64,000 nucleotides of DNA from positions 4,526,001-4,590,000 of the forward strand of contig CADCXC010000038.1 of assembly GCA_902806595.1 (NCBI GenBank). Direction: 5' to 3'. Numbering within the stretch: position 1 is the first letter of the stretch; each line of letters starts with the position of its first letter. This DNA comes from Pyrenopolyporus hunteri. Lineage: Eukaryota; Ascomycota; Sordariomycetes; Xylariales; Hypoxylaceae. The notes below the pieces were generated by a model. It saw only the letters and a list, made by a program, of their open reading frames with translations, was not told the DNA's origin and searched no databases. Shown here piece after piece: positions 55,199-64,000 of this stretch. A program made the position numbers and the translations under genes.

Positions 55199-56935
55199 AT
55201 GAATGACAACGACGAGAAGTCCCAGATAACACCACCAGATCACCACCATAATGATAGGCGAAGTCACTCCCCCAAAGAAGAGGAATTGACACCCCAGACA
55301 CGTGATAGAAGTCGTGATCAAATAGAAGAAGATACGGACGATGATATTCACGACCCTCAAGAGGATGCAGAAGGCAGCAATGAGCCTCCAGACCTCGAAA
55401 CGCTCTCGCGAGTTTCCAGTGGACCCCCCTACAGTGTCTTCTCATCCTCCGTAAAATGGTGGATAGTCTTTATGAACTGTATCTCGGCCTTCATCTCGCC
55501 TATCACGGCCAACATTTATTTTCCAGCAATCCCATCCCTATCCCAGGACCTCGGCGTCTCGATTGCACAGATCAATTTGACTCTGACGACTTACATGATC
55601 TTTCAAGCCCTGTCCCCTACTTTGTTTGGCGACTTTGCCGACGCAGCTGGAAGACGGCCGGCCTTTATCATCGCCTTCACCATATACTTAGGCGCCAACA
55701 TCGGCCTCGCTCTCCAACGGAACTACGTGGCCCTTCTTATCCTCCGCATGTTGCAGAGCGGCGGGAGCAGTGGCACTATCGCCCTCGTGTATGCCGTAGT
55801 CGCAGATATTGCCCCGAGCTCGGAGCGAGGGAAGTATATGGGCATTGTCGGAGCAGGTCTCACGATAGGTCCCGCTGTTGGTCCAATAATTGGCGGACTG
55901 CTCTCGCAGTACCTGGGGTGGCCGTCCATATTTTGGTTCCTATGCATTGTCACCGTCGTTTGGATGATTCCCTACATATTAACGGTCCCGGAGACGGGAA
56001 GAAAAGTCGTAGGAAATGGGTCCATTCCGCCGCAGGGCTGGAATATGACACTGCTTGACTATTTCCGGTTCAGACGTCAAGCTCGGAATCGGCCATCTGA
56101 CCATGTACGGCAAAAGCTTCGATTTCCCAATCCTTTCAACACACTAGCTGTCGTAGGTAATAAGGATATGGCAATGATCTTGTTCTACAACGCCACCCTG
56201 TACATAGGCTTCATGACAGTCACGGCCACCCTCTCCTCTCAGCTAGCCGAGATTTATCACTTCAACGATATCCAGCTAGGGTTGTGCTACCTACCGATCG
56301 GAGGGGCAACCACCATTTCGTCAATCAGTATGGGATATACTTTGGACTGGAATTATAGGCGAATAGCGAAAAAGCTAGGGTTCAAACTTGATCGGAAGCG
56401 TGGGAATGACCTGAGGGGGTTTCCCATCGAGAAAGCCCGTACTCAACTACTCTATCCGCTCATCACGGTCGGGGCCATAGCTTACATCGGGTTTGCCTGG
56501 TCGTTACATTTCGAAACCCACCCGGCCGTGCCTTTGGTACTATCCTTCTTTATTGGGTTATGCGTTACCGGACCTTTTCAGATCCTTAACGTCCTGATCG
56601 TTGATCTATATCCCGAAGCTCCGGCAACAGCCACGGCCGCGAACAACTTATGTCGATGTCTTTCTGGTGCCGTAATGACGGCAGTAATACAATACATAAT
56701 AGATGCTTGGGGACAAGGATGGGCGTACACATTCATCGCCTTTATTTTCATTTCGTTCTCCCCAGCCATTTGGATCATCCAGAAATACGGACCCAAGTGG
56801 AGGGAAGAACGTCTAGAGAAGATGAAGAGAGCTGCGGAGAAGAGAGAGGCGGAAGCTAAAGAGAAAGAGAAAGAAGATACAGAACTACAGCCGAATTCCG
56901 GCGTTCTTGAGGAATCTCAGCATGCATCTAGTTGA
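55199..56935 (+). CDS. MFS transporter, DHA1 (drug:H+ antiporter) type
   Basis: A major-facilitator plasma-membrane transporter of 578 residues, intron-free. The first ATG with a normal hydrophilic tail is 55199; the frame is open from 55103, but that adds an odd hydrophobic leader. The acidic, Pro-rich N-terminal tail (about 80 residues) is cytosolic. About 12 membrane segments follow, starting with KWWIVFMNCISAFISPITAN. The MFS loop motif is GDFADAAGRRPAF (about 143). The family-typical GIVGAGLTIGPAVGPIIGGL (motif C of antiporters) comes after SGTIALVYAVVADIAPSSER. A charged coiled-coil tail (EERLEKMKRAAEKREAEAKE) is at the C-terminus. It resembles the Qdr/polyamine-drug group; substrate is inferred only as a cation or drug. 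Confidence 0.9.
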   Translation: MNDNDEKSQITPPDHHHNDRRSHSPKEEELTPQTRDRSRDQIEEDTDDDIHDPQEDAEGSNEPPDLETLSRVSSGPPYSVFSSSVKWWIVFMNCISAFISPITANIYFPAIPSLSQDLGVSIAQINLTLTTYMIFQALSPTLFGDFADAAGRRPAFIIAFTIYLGANIGLALQRNYVALLILRMLQSGGSSGTIALVYAVVADIAPSSERGKYMGIVGAGLTIGPAVGPIIGGLLSQYLGWPSIFWFLCIVTVVWMIPYILTVPETGRKVVGNGSIPPQGWNMTLLDYFRFRRQARNRPSDHVRQKLRFPNPFNTLAVVGNKDMAMILFYNATLYIGFMTVTATLSSQLAEIYHFNDIQLGLCYLPIGGATTISSISMGYTLDWNYRRIAKKLGFKLDRKRGNDLRGFPIEKARTQLLYPLITVGAIAYIGFAWSLHFETHPAVPLVLSFFIGLCVTGPFQILNVLIVDLYPEAPATATAANNLCRCLSGAVMTAVIQYIIDAWGQGWAYTFIAFIFISFSPAIWIIQKYGPKWREERLEKMKRAAEKREAEAKEKEKEDTELQPNSGVLEESQHASS

Positions 56936-57567
56936 GCACATCATCAGCTCACATCAATGGTTACCCTAGATGCTCACATTTATAGCAACAGGCACTTATT
57001 TATTTCCGTTAGACATACCCTAAAAATAACTGAGTAATTTATTATGAGAAATGCGAAGAAATATGGTTATAGCGACATATTATCCATGTATTTCGCGCGC
57101 TAGAAGAGAATTTAGTTTTCACGGCGAATTCTATGGAAAGACACTCGTCCGTCTCTATCTGGGCAGGTCTTCATTACTTACGTAGATAACGATCCTAGGC
57201 AGAACGGGATTCCACAAAGCATCCCGTGCTATGAGTTTCCAAACCCTATTGCAACGGATGGCATATTGGGTGTCCGAATTTATAAGATCTCTTTTTGTGT
57301 AGAACTATCCGGTCCTAGGTTCGTCAAATTGTTGGCTGCTTAGAGTCCCAATATCAGGCGTGTAAGTGAAGAATGCTACTTAAATGCATATACCCCGATA
57401 GTCGAATACTTGATTGATATCGCCCCTCCAATTCGGAGGTACCCAACCTATACGTACTTTCTCACTCATGATATAATCGCTATAACATCACGAAGCTCTC
57501 CTTCGTCTCCTCATAATCACATAGGATGTAATCAACAGACCGAATCTCTTTTTTTTTTAAAAAAAAA
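56936..57567. other. Intergenic region ending in a T10A10 tract
   Basis: About 0.6 kb of AT-rich DNA between the MFS gene and the next gene. The last 20 bases before the ATG are a T10/A10 palindrome, reported separately. Confidence 0.5.
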
Positions 57568-58755
57568 ATGACGCGTAAGCTGCCGTGGAAGCAAGCCGGG
57601 GGAAGCTCGGCCAGTGTCCCAAGTCCAGCAAGGTCAACTCCTAGTCGGCAGCAGAAAGTGAAGCGCGATGCTTCCGACGTGGATGACGACCAACCCGCAG
57701 GATTACCGTCTCCCGCCAAGCGGATAAAAAGCTCCAACTCTGCGACCGGGTCTCCGGCGCCTAATAGGATAGTTCGACGTCGGTCGACGTCGCCTGCTCC
57801 GGAGCCGCTGCCTGAAAGGCGAGTATGGTCATCACCAACAATAATAAACTCATCTAACCTAGCTTCTAGCGATATGATCGAGGGTCTCGAACACGATGAC
57901 TTGTATCGCATGGTGGAAGATGAGTTCCTGTCTACGGCGCAGCAATTCACCGCTCATCTCCACGCTGCTGAGTATCATCGCCTAAAGGCGGCCTCTAAAT
58001 CGCAGAACGCAGATACCATCAGGAACATCTCGCGGCCGGTAGTCGGCCGGATGACCGACCTAGTCAAGCAGAAGCAGGAGCGCAAGGCGCGCCTTGAGAA
58101 GCAAAAGGCGGCGGCCAGACGGGCGATGGCTAACAAAGGCCACAACGATGACTCCACCGCGAGCGAAAGCGACCCCTGGCATACCGTATCGCTGCACGGG
58201 CTCATGGAGAGCCCAAGGAAGAAAGCGGCGCGCTTAGACAATCTCACCAAAGTGGCGACTACGACACGCGCTGCAGCGGGTTTCAGCACTGCTAAACCCC
58301 GACAGCTATTCTCTACATCCAATACTACTCGTGGGGATCTTCCTGGCAGTAGGTCAATACCTAAGTCGATCCCGAAGGTGTCCGACGAAACAGAGGACGA
58401 CGGAGACGACGATTTAGCCCGTTCTTCTACTAAGACACATCCGAGCTCGATTAGGAAGGTCGCGTCACCTCCATCTCAACCCCCCAAACAGAGGCAGATA
58501 TCAAGCATCGCAAGGAATAATCAGCCCTCACTCCATTTAGAAAGGCGCGTTCATCCCATAGTGCAGAAAGCAGATCGTGGAACTACTACGCAAGCCGACT
58601 CATCAAGCGACGAATCCGGCGGGGACTTCCTCAGCCGCCTCAAGCAGCGGCAAGAAGACCGGCGGCGCAACCGGGCGCAGCGCAAGCTAGGTTCTAGCAG
58701 CAAAACGCAGTCAAAGCAAGCAGCAACAGACGATATCATCCCAGGCTTTCTTTAA
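57568..58755 (+). CDS. Uncharacterised, probably nuclear basic protein (395 residues)
   Basis: I do not recognise the function. The intron-free frame gives 395 residues starting MTRKLPWKQAGGSSASVPSP. The N-terminal 90 residues are Ser/Pro-rich with KRDASDVDDDQ and AKRIKSS pieces that look like nuclear signals. A more ordered part at about 108-150 (GLEHDDLYRMVEDEFLSTAQ, FTAHLHAAEYHRLK) is followed by a basic helix (LVKQKQERKARLEKQKAAAR). The end is an Arg-rich helix (FLSRLKQRQEDRRRNRAQRK) then a short DDIIPGFL tail. The ordered core suggests a real conserved gene rather than a chance frame. It converges on the dioxygenase gene with only 41 bp between stops. Confidence 0.7.
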   Translation: MTRKLPWKQAGGSSASVPSPARSTPSRQQKVKRDASDVDDDQPAGLPSPAKRIKSSNSATGSPAPNRIVRRRSTSPAPEPLPERRVWSSPTIINSSNLASSDMIEGLEHDDLYRMVEDEFLSTAQQFTAHLHAAEYHRLKAASKSQNADTIRNISRPVVGRMTDLVKQKQERKARLEKQKAAARRAMANKGHNDDSTASESDPWHTVSLHGLMESPRKKAARLDNLTKVATTTRAAAGFSTAKPRQLFSTSNTTRGDLPGSRSIPKSIPKVSDETEDDGDDDLARSSTKTHPSSIRKVASPPSQPPKQRQISSIARNNQPSLHLERRVHPIVQKADRGTTTQADSSSDESGGDFLSRLKQRQEDRRRNRAQRKLGSSSKTQSKQAATDDIIPGFL

Positions 58756-58796
58756 TAATACTATCAATGGTAGTAGTATAGTACAGTACAATCACC

Positions 58797-60036
58797 TCAC
58801 GACGAGAAGGGCGTCTCGTACGGCTGCTCGGCCTGGGGCGTGATGCGAGCCAAGTGCCTGCGCTGGCCGCTCTTCCAATCCAGCAGGGCCGAGTGCTGCG
58901 TCACGCGGTTATCCCACACCACGACGGTGCCCTCCTCCCACTTGACGCGGGCCTGGAAGTCGGCGCCGTACGCGAGGTGGTCGTACAGGAACTTCAGGAT
59001 CGCGTCCGATTCCTCCTTCTTGAGGCCTACGATGTCGCGGGTGACTATGGCTTCTGATTAGCGAGGGCTTTTCTCGGAGGCAGGGAATGAGAAGGGGCTT
59101 ACACTGTGGGTTCACGTAGAGAGCTTTCTCGCCCGTGGCTGGGTGCGTGCGGACGATAGGGTGGGCGTTCACGACGGGCTCTCGCCTCCTGATGCCTCCC
59201 CGTTCGTTGGACGCATTAGCTTGTTCGATTCCGGAATGCGTCGCCTTTAGTCCGTGTAGGCGCTCTTGGAAGAGCGGGCTTAGTCGGTTGTACGCCTCGA
59301 CAGCGTTCACGAATAGAGTGTCGCCGCCAGTCTCGGGCTTGTCCAGGATGTACAGGAAGGTTGTTCCGGGCGGCTGCTGCTCGTATGATACGTCGGAGTG
59401 CCAGGCGACCGAGCTGGTCCTGTTTTGGAAGTAGGTCTCGTGGCCCTTGTCCCCTTCGCCGCGGTGGACGAGGTGGATCTCCGGATACCCTTCGGGAGAG
59501 CCGGAGGTCGGGTGGATGTGGTGGCGGCCGAAATAGCCACCGAACTCTAGAGCTTTGGCAATAGGCAGGTCGGCGAAGTCCTGGTCGCGGAACGCAACCA
59601 CCTTCCTCTCCGCCACGTAACGAGCGAGCTGGTCCTTGCCGGCGTCGCTAAGAGAGCTCAGCTGGACGCCGCGGATCTCCGTGCCGATAGTGGGCGTGAG
59701 ATGGGTCACCGCTGCGCCCTCCGGAAGGAGCTCGGGGTACGAGGTGTCGGCGTCCTTGCCGTGCTCGTAGTGCTCAAAGGGCTTTAGGGGAGGGTACTTC
59801 TGCTCAGGATTCCATGTTGGCAGATAGTTTGGATACTACGGGATCAATCAGCACCGAATCCAGCAAAATCAATAGGGCCGCCTCACCTTGGCCGGCCTAA
59901 GCCCCGTCTTCCCCTCTTCAGCTTCTTTATCGTACTTAGAGGGAGCAAGCTCCTTGTACGGACCAAGACGAACCGCCTTTAAGTGCTGCGGCAAAGCCGG
60001 AGCCTCGGTGATAGTAGAGGTAGCAGACGGAGCCAT
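58797..60036 (-). CDS. TauD-family 2-oxoglutarate dioxygenase (sulfonate/taurine type)
   Basis: An Fe(II)/2-oxoglutarate enzyme related to taurine dioxygenase and yeast Jlp1, which release sulfite from sulfonates during sulfur limitation. Three exons (59887-60036, 59103-59835 and 58797-59044) join in phase to 376 residues. Landmarks are LTPTIGTEIRGVQLSSLSDA, VVAFRDQDFADLPIAKALEF, GRHHIHPTSGSPEGYPEIHL, the iron ligands in SVAWHSDVSYEQQPPGTTF (about 190) and the distal His in WDNRVTQHSALLDW with the 2-oxoglutarate Arg in RRHLARITPQ. The N-terminal 80 residues are typical of fungal members (KYPPLKPFEHYEHGKDADTS). Other TauD members attack phenoxy acids or sulfate esters, so the exact substrate is open. 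Confidence 0.9.
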
Positions 60037-61499
60037 GATTATAGGCAGGATATGGATATGTACGTTTGAAGTTCCTCACCAGAAAACTGGAACCAAATGA
60101 GCTATCAGCTACTTCCGCTAAATATATATATACAACCCATCCCACTCTACGCTCGGCTAGGGGTCGAGCTATACTGATGTGCGAGCAAGGTCGCTATCAC
60201 GCAAACGTCTGCCGTTCCAATAGGAAAGCGAATATCCTCATCTATCCTATAGCGCCCCCCATTCCGTGGTCGCTCGTACCCTCCATTGGAAGCAGCTTAT
60301 CTGATCCGATCGGAGGTTTGGAAGCTTTTGTCTGGCTGAAGCGTCGACCCCGCGCTCGAGCTCGGGTGTTGACGCGCATGATGTTGCTATCGCGGAGTTC
60401 GATCACGTCATTTCAGCCGGCTGTAGTAATTGCAACCAACCTCGCTATAGACTCGATCCCGTGACGTATCTGATACGCGTTGTCGCATCCAACGTATTGC
60501 GCTATTACCGCTAGCGACAGGGCATTGCTAAAACTAATATGTAACGGGTTCTCGGCTTCGCTGAGAAAGAGTTCTCTCGTTCTATCATGCTTTATTATTT
60601 TACGTCGAGGAATATCTTTGTCTGGCAAGTCTGTAGAAACGATTGCGGATATACTTTAGGAGCAAACGTCCTTTCGGGCGAGAAGGTGATAAATCTGAAA
60701 ATCTTACGCCGTTATTTATCTGCCGCGCGACATCGTCATCGGTTCCAAGCGAACTGAACTCGGATTCGGGACCTGGTATCCGTTAGTCGGGTGGCGCTCC
60801 GCTCGCCGTCGGAAACAGCCGGCGATTCGGGGGTCCATGGCGGGATATACCGTGTTGGAGAAACGATTTAGCCAAACATGATATCCGGGGACAAGAGTTC
60901 ACGCCGAAATCGACTTTGGAAAGAGGTGCCTCGGGGATAAGGTATGGGGGGGCATCTAATGCATGGATTAATAGGTAATTATTCCGTTTGTGATATAGGT
61001 ATCATTTCAGCTCGGCTCATAGCCATCTTTTTGGGCTCCCGGCCCACAAGTTCAAACCCGTCTTCTCCAGTCCGAGCCCGTTCGAAATAGTTAAGCGCTT
61101 ACTTACAGAATAAGCGTACCGTAACGTAGAGCTGATGGGGAGAGATCGTACGCCCTATAAGTACCCATATATAGTTAGCCTATCCATGCGCCACCCTCAT
61201 TGGGCCTGAGTCCGAGGAAGACGAAATGATAGGACGACTTATGGTCTATCACCACCGTCTAGCTCTCATAAGAACCCTGTTATTGTGAGACCAAGTGGCA
61301 CGGATTTATCCCCCATCAGGCAGCATTGAATGATCAGCCACAACAGGACCGGCGGTTCTCATAAGATCTTGACCTGAAAATGGCTGAGTCTATATTTACT
61401 TCCTCGCCAGTTTAATAACCGTCATTTCTTGGCGGCGAGGCGTCTCGAAGGGTGGGCTAGAATAAATATACGATAGGTGTTGCTGGCAGTGATACAGAA
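60037..61499. other. Intergenic region, no gene supported
   Basis: About 1.5 kb between divergently transcribed TauD-like and DUF3176 genes. Frames at 60066-60464 (+) and 60413-60628 (-) have no coding character. No tRNA or repeat stands out. Confidence 0.5.
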
Positions 61500-63560
61500 A
61501 TGGATCGAACCGAGTCTTCACATAACGGCTACGAGTCTCTCGGGCAAGAGACATCTACACCCGGGACCGACTCGTACGAGAATATAAACATGAGCGCATA
61601 TCCTTCAGATACGAAGGCCGTTCAGGAGGATTCGTCTAGGCCCTACCTGCCATCGGACGAGCCTACGGCCGCCCGTCCACATCACGTCTTTCGATTCTGG
61701 CCTTGGGAAATCGGATCGCTTTTCGTGGCCTTCGGTTTAATAGCGGCCACTTATTCGATCCTCTCTCACTTCAACGGTCAGCGGGTGCCAGAATGGCCGT
61801 TCGGCATCAACCTCAACACGCTGATCGCCTTGATCTCGACTATCATGCGAGCAGCAATGCTTGTGGGCGTCGCCGAAGTTATCAGTCAAATGAAATGGAC
61901 CTGGTTCTCTCGACCACGGCCGCTCCGCCACCTACAGTACTTCGATGCGGCAAGCCGCTCTGTTTCCGGTTCTCTAACCCTACTCTTCGTCGCACCCGGT
62001 AGTGTGTTGGCAGTGCTCGGGGCTCTTATCACCATCCTGTCGCTCGGGATAGGTCCCTTCACACAGCAAACCATTCGGATGGTTAATTGTGTTCGAGAGC
62101 ACAGCGAAGTGAATGCGTCTTTGCCCGTGGCGCAGTTCATGCCCGCGAACGGTACCTATTACAGGATTGGAGCTGGATCTTACGAATTAGAGGCCGATAT
62201 GAAGGGCACAATGGTTAATGGAATCGTCAACCCGACGGGCAACGACACTGCCATTATACCCGTCTGTCCTACTGGGAATTGCACGTTTACGAGCCACAAT
62301 GGCATAACGCACTCCTCGCTGGGCCTGTGTAACTCCTGCATCGACACCACCTCTCTCGTTAACGGGCCGAGCGGCGAGAGCGAAAATTATACCTTGCCCA
62401 ACGACCTATGGGTGAGCGCAATTTCAGATGCGGCTTACATTAATATTGGCTCCGACAACCTCACCTGGGCGTCATCGGCCTTTACCCCTGGATTCAAGTC
62501 GATATCCGACGCGGCTATATTCAACGTGACCGTCTTAGCCCTGACAACCGCGACTTGCTCGAAGGATGGAGATAACCTGAAATGTCCTATCGCCGATGGC
62601 CTCGGCGGTCCGACTGGCTTCGTGGCGACTTCGTGTTCGCTGTACCCGTGTCTGAAGAACTACGACGCCACGATGGAGAAGGGTACGCTGTCGGAGAAGA
62701 TCGTCTCGACGCGACCGGCGACTATCAATTGGAGAGAGGCACAAGCAAGCCCAGGGGTGATTAACGCCTATATGAATTGGACCGCGCTCCAAACGCCGTG
62801 CTTTCTCGACGACACTTGGTGGGATCTATCAAATATTTCCGATGTTCCTAAAAGGCAAGGGAGGTTGTTTACAGATATGAACATCGAGGGGGTGAATTAC
62901 ACCGCACCCAACGATTGTTTGTATAAGATGATGTTCCCCTATATGTACGCCATGAGCACATTCATGGGGTCCGACTTGCTCACAGGCCAGTGCACCTACA
63001 ACAGTCGACAAGGCCAAGCTGTCTTGTGCGGCGATAAATGGTGGCTCTCCAGCTTGTACAGAAATAAGGAGGCGAGCTTCGATACGTTGCGCACGGCTTT
63101 CGACCAGTTCTCAACAGCAATCACCAACAAGTTTCGAACGACGGGCTCGAGCATCTACGACTGGAACGTCAGAGAGAAGGTTGAAGGTATGGTCTACGAG
63201 ACGACAGTTTGCATCGAATTTCAGTGGAAGTGGCTCCTGATGCCGACGTTCCTGGTCGCTGCCACGGGTGCGATCCTCATAGCGATCATAATCCGGAACC
63301 TTCGGGACGAGAGGCAGCCGGTGTGGAAATCGTCACTATTGCCGTTGCTTTACCATGGGTTTGGGCACCAGTCGCAATACCAAGATCCGAACGGGGCCGC
63401 TATGGATCTCGCGGAGCTGAACCAGGCGGCATCATCCACGAGGGCCAAGTTCCAAAATACCGGTGGTGCCGGCTTCGTGGACGTTACCCCGAGGCTCGAC
63501 GACTTAATTCGGCGAAGGGGGAGGGACGTCGACGTAGACTCCCTCATCGAGGGTCGGTAG
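61500..63560 (+). CDS. DUF3176-family fungal membrane protein
   Basis: A membrane protein of 686 residues, intron-free, with unknown function. The family hallmark is RFWPWEIGSLFVAFGLIAAT followed by PEWPFGINLNTLIALISTIM and EVISQMKWTWFSR. Membrane segments are predicted by eye at about 71-91, 104-128, 157-184 and 577-601. Between the third and the last lies a loop of nearly 400 residues with many N-glycosylation sequons (NGT, NCT, NYT, NVT, NWT, NIS) and paired Cys, so it is probably extracellular. The short cytosolic tail ends in a charged segment (LDDLIRRRGRDVDVDSLIEG). Start: first ATG; a cytosolic N-tail of about 68 residues follows. Confidence 0.88.
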   Translation: MDRTESSHNGYESLGQETSTPGTDSYENINMSAYPSDTKAVQEDSSRPYLPSDEPTAARPHHVFRFWPWEIGSLFVAFGLIAATYSILSHFNGQRVPEWPFGINLNTLIALISTIMRAAMLVGVAEVISQMKWTWFSRPRPLRHLQYFDAASRSVSGSLTLLFVAPGSVLAVLGALITILSLGIGPFTQQTIRMVNCVREHSEVNASLPVAQFMPANGTYYRIGAGSYELEADMKGTMVNGIVNPTGNDTAIIPVCPTGNCTFTSHNGITHSSLGLCNSCIDTTSLVNGPSGESENYTLPNDLWVSAISDAAYINIGSDNLTWASSAFTPGFKSISDAAIFNVTVLALTTATCSKDGDNLKCPIADGLGGPTGFVATSCSLYPCLKNYDATMEKGTLSEKIVSTRPATINWREAQASPGVINAYMNWTALQTPCFLDDTWWDLSNISDVPKRQGRLFTDMNIEGVNYTAPNDCLYKMMFPYMYAMSTFMGSDLLTGQCTYNSRQGQAVLCGDKWWLSSLYRNKEASFDTLRTAFDQFSTAITNKFRTTGSSIYDWNVREKVEGMVYETTVCIEFQWKWLLMPTFLVAATGAILIAIIIRNLRDERQPVWKSSLLPLLYHGFGHQSQYQDPNGAAMDLAELNQAASSTRAKFQNTGGAGFVDVTPRLDDLIRRRGRDVDVDSLIEGR

Positions 63561-64000
63561 TAGTGTCAGTCTCTGACGTCGGATTTGGCTAGCTGTTGGT
63601 TCCGGCTGTCGTTTAGAGGCATCTAACTTCCATGCATGTGAGGTCAAATATACGGACAGTACCTTAATATTTAATGAAAAGATCAAAAAACAGCCTTACA
63701 AAATCGGGACGAGGATGAGCTTATAAATGCTAGCGATGTTGTTTTTTGTATTATTTCAGATCCCCACCAAATAGGCACCTACATCTGCTTTGGTGCACCG
63801 CTGTATTACCTAATACCAGGGCCCAAGTGCCTAATGGAGCACCGCTAAAGTTATCCCTAGCACCAAAGCTAGCGGTAGGTAGGCTAGTGTATGGTGGCGA
63901 TAGCCCACAGAAGCAGAGAAGGCGCCGCTTATCAATCGAGGGGCAACGGGACCCTTTAAACGACTTTTTCTTCCCTTATCCAAAAAACCCCCACCACCAA
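63561..64000. other. Right-edge intergenic DNA
   Basis: 440 bp after the DUF3176 gene to the window edge. An imperfect repeat of GCACCGCT/CACCAAA pieces occurs near 63794-63865. No gene is seen; a gene may begin beyond the edge. Confidence 0.45.

Noticed and set aside
1..64000. tRNA, rRNA, CRISPR or intact transposon
   Set aside because: I looked for B-box-like GGTTCRANYCC, dispersed 5S sequence, regularly spaced repeats and reverse transcriptase or transposase motifs on both strands and found none that holds.

Overview
The window looks like nuclear DNA of a filamentous ascomycete (Pezizomycotina, most likely a Sordariomycete). Short spliceosomal introns (about 50-300 bp, GT..AG, often with a CTAAC-like branch point) interrupt most genes. 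Gene products match fungal families such as a MET5-type sulfite reductase, an EF-hand external NADH dehydrogenase, a PTH11-type receptor, a DUF3176 membrane protein and a uridine kinase fused to a phosphoribosyltransferase-like domain. I rebuilt exon structures by hand from splice signals and reading frame. Internal phases close in every multi-exon model given, but no transcript or homology search was available.

Layout. 1-8 kb: 5' end of sulfite reductase (-), ribose-5-phosphate isomerase (+), Rab6/Ypt6 GTPase (-), ribosome-biogenesis factor Nop53 (+). 8-10 kb: external NADH dehydrogenase (+). 10-21 kb is a sparser, AT-richer accessory stretch: a PTH11-like seven-helix protein, an orphan 240-residue protein, a secreted type-B carboxylesterase, a PhyH-type dioxygenase and an alpha/beta hydrolase, all on the minus strand. 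21-28 kb is housekeeping: uridine kinase, GID8, and complex I NDUFS4 with ATP synthase subunit f back to back. 29-34 kb: a 1325-residue disordered protein. 36-41 kb: MCM6 and REX4, divergent. 41-48.6 kb: cyclopropane-fatty-acid-synthase-like methyltransferase, RNase H2 subunit C, histone acetyltransferase ESA1, and an Ala/Gly-rich small protein. 50-54 kb: aspartate aminotransferase and syntaxin UFE1. 55-64 kb: MFS transporter, an unknown nuclear-looking protein, a TauD-type sulfonate dioxygenase and a DUF3176 protein.

Functional themes. Three genes serve mitochondrial energy metabolism (NDE1, NDUFS4, ATP17). Several serve nuclear chromosome or RNA biology (MCM6, REX4, RNH203, ESA1, NOP53). 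Two serve membrane traffic (YPT6, UFE1). Two serve sulfur acquisition (TauD-like and sulfite reductase), but they lie at opposite ends and are not a cluster. I see no secondary-metabolite cluster, intact transposon, tRNA, rRNA or CRISPR array. The most unusual items are non-coding or structural: a 15-nt exon in ATP17, telomere-like repeats near 47.3 and 48.2 kb, a cell-cycle-type element cluster upstream of MCM6, a presequence-like extension on ribose-5-phosphate isomerase, and a dispersed TACCTAGGTA-type palindrome in intergenic DNA. No clearly new biological system could be supported.
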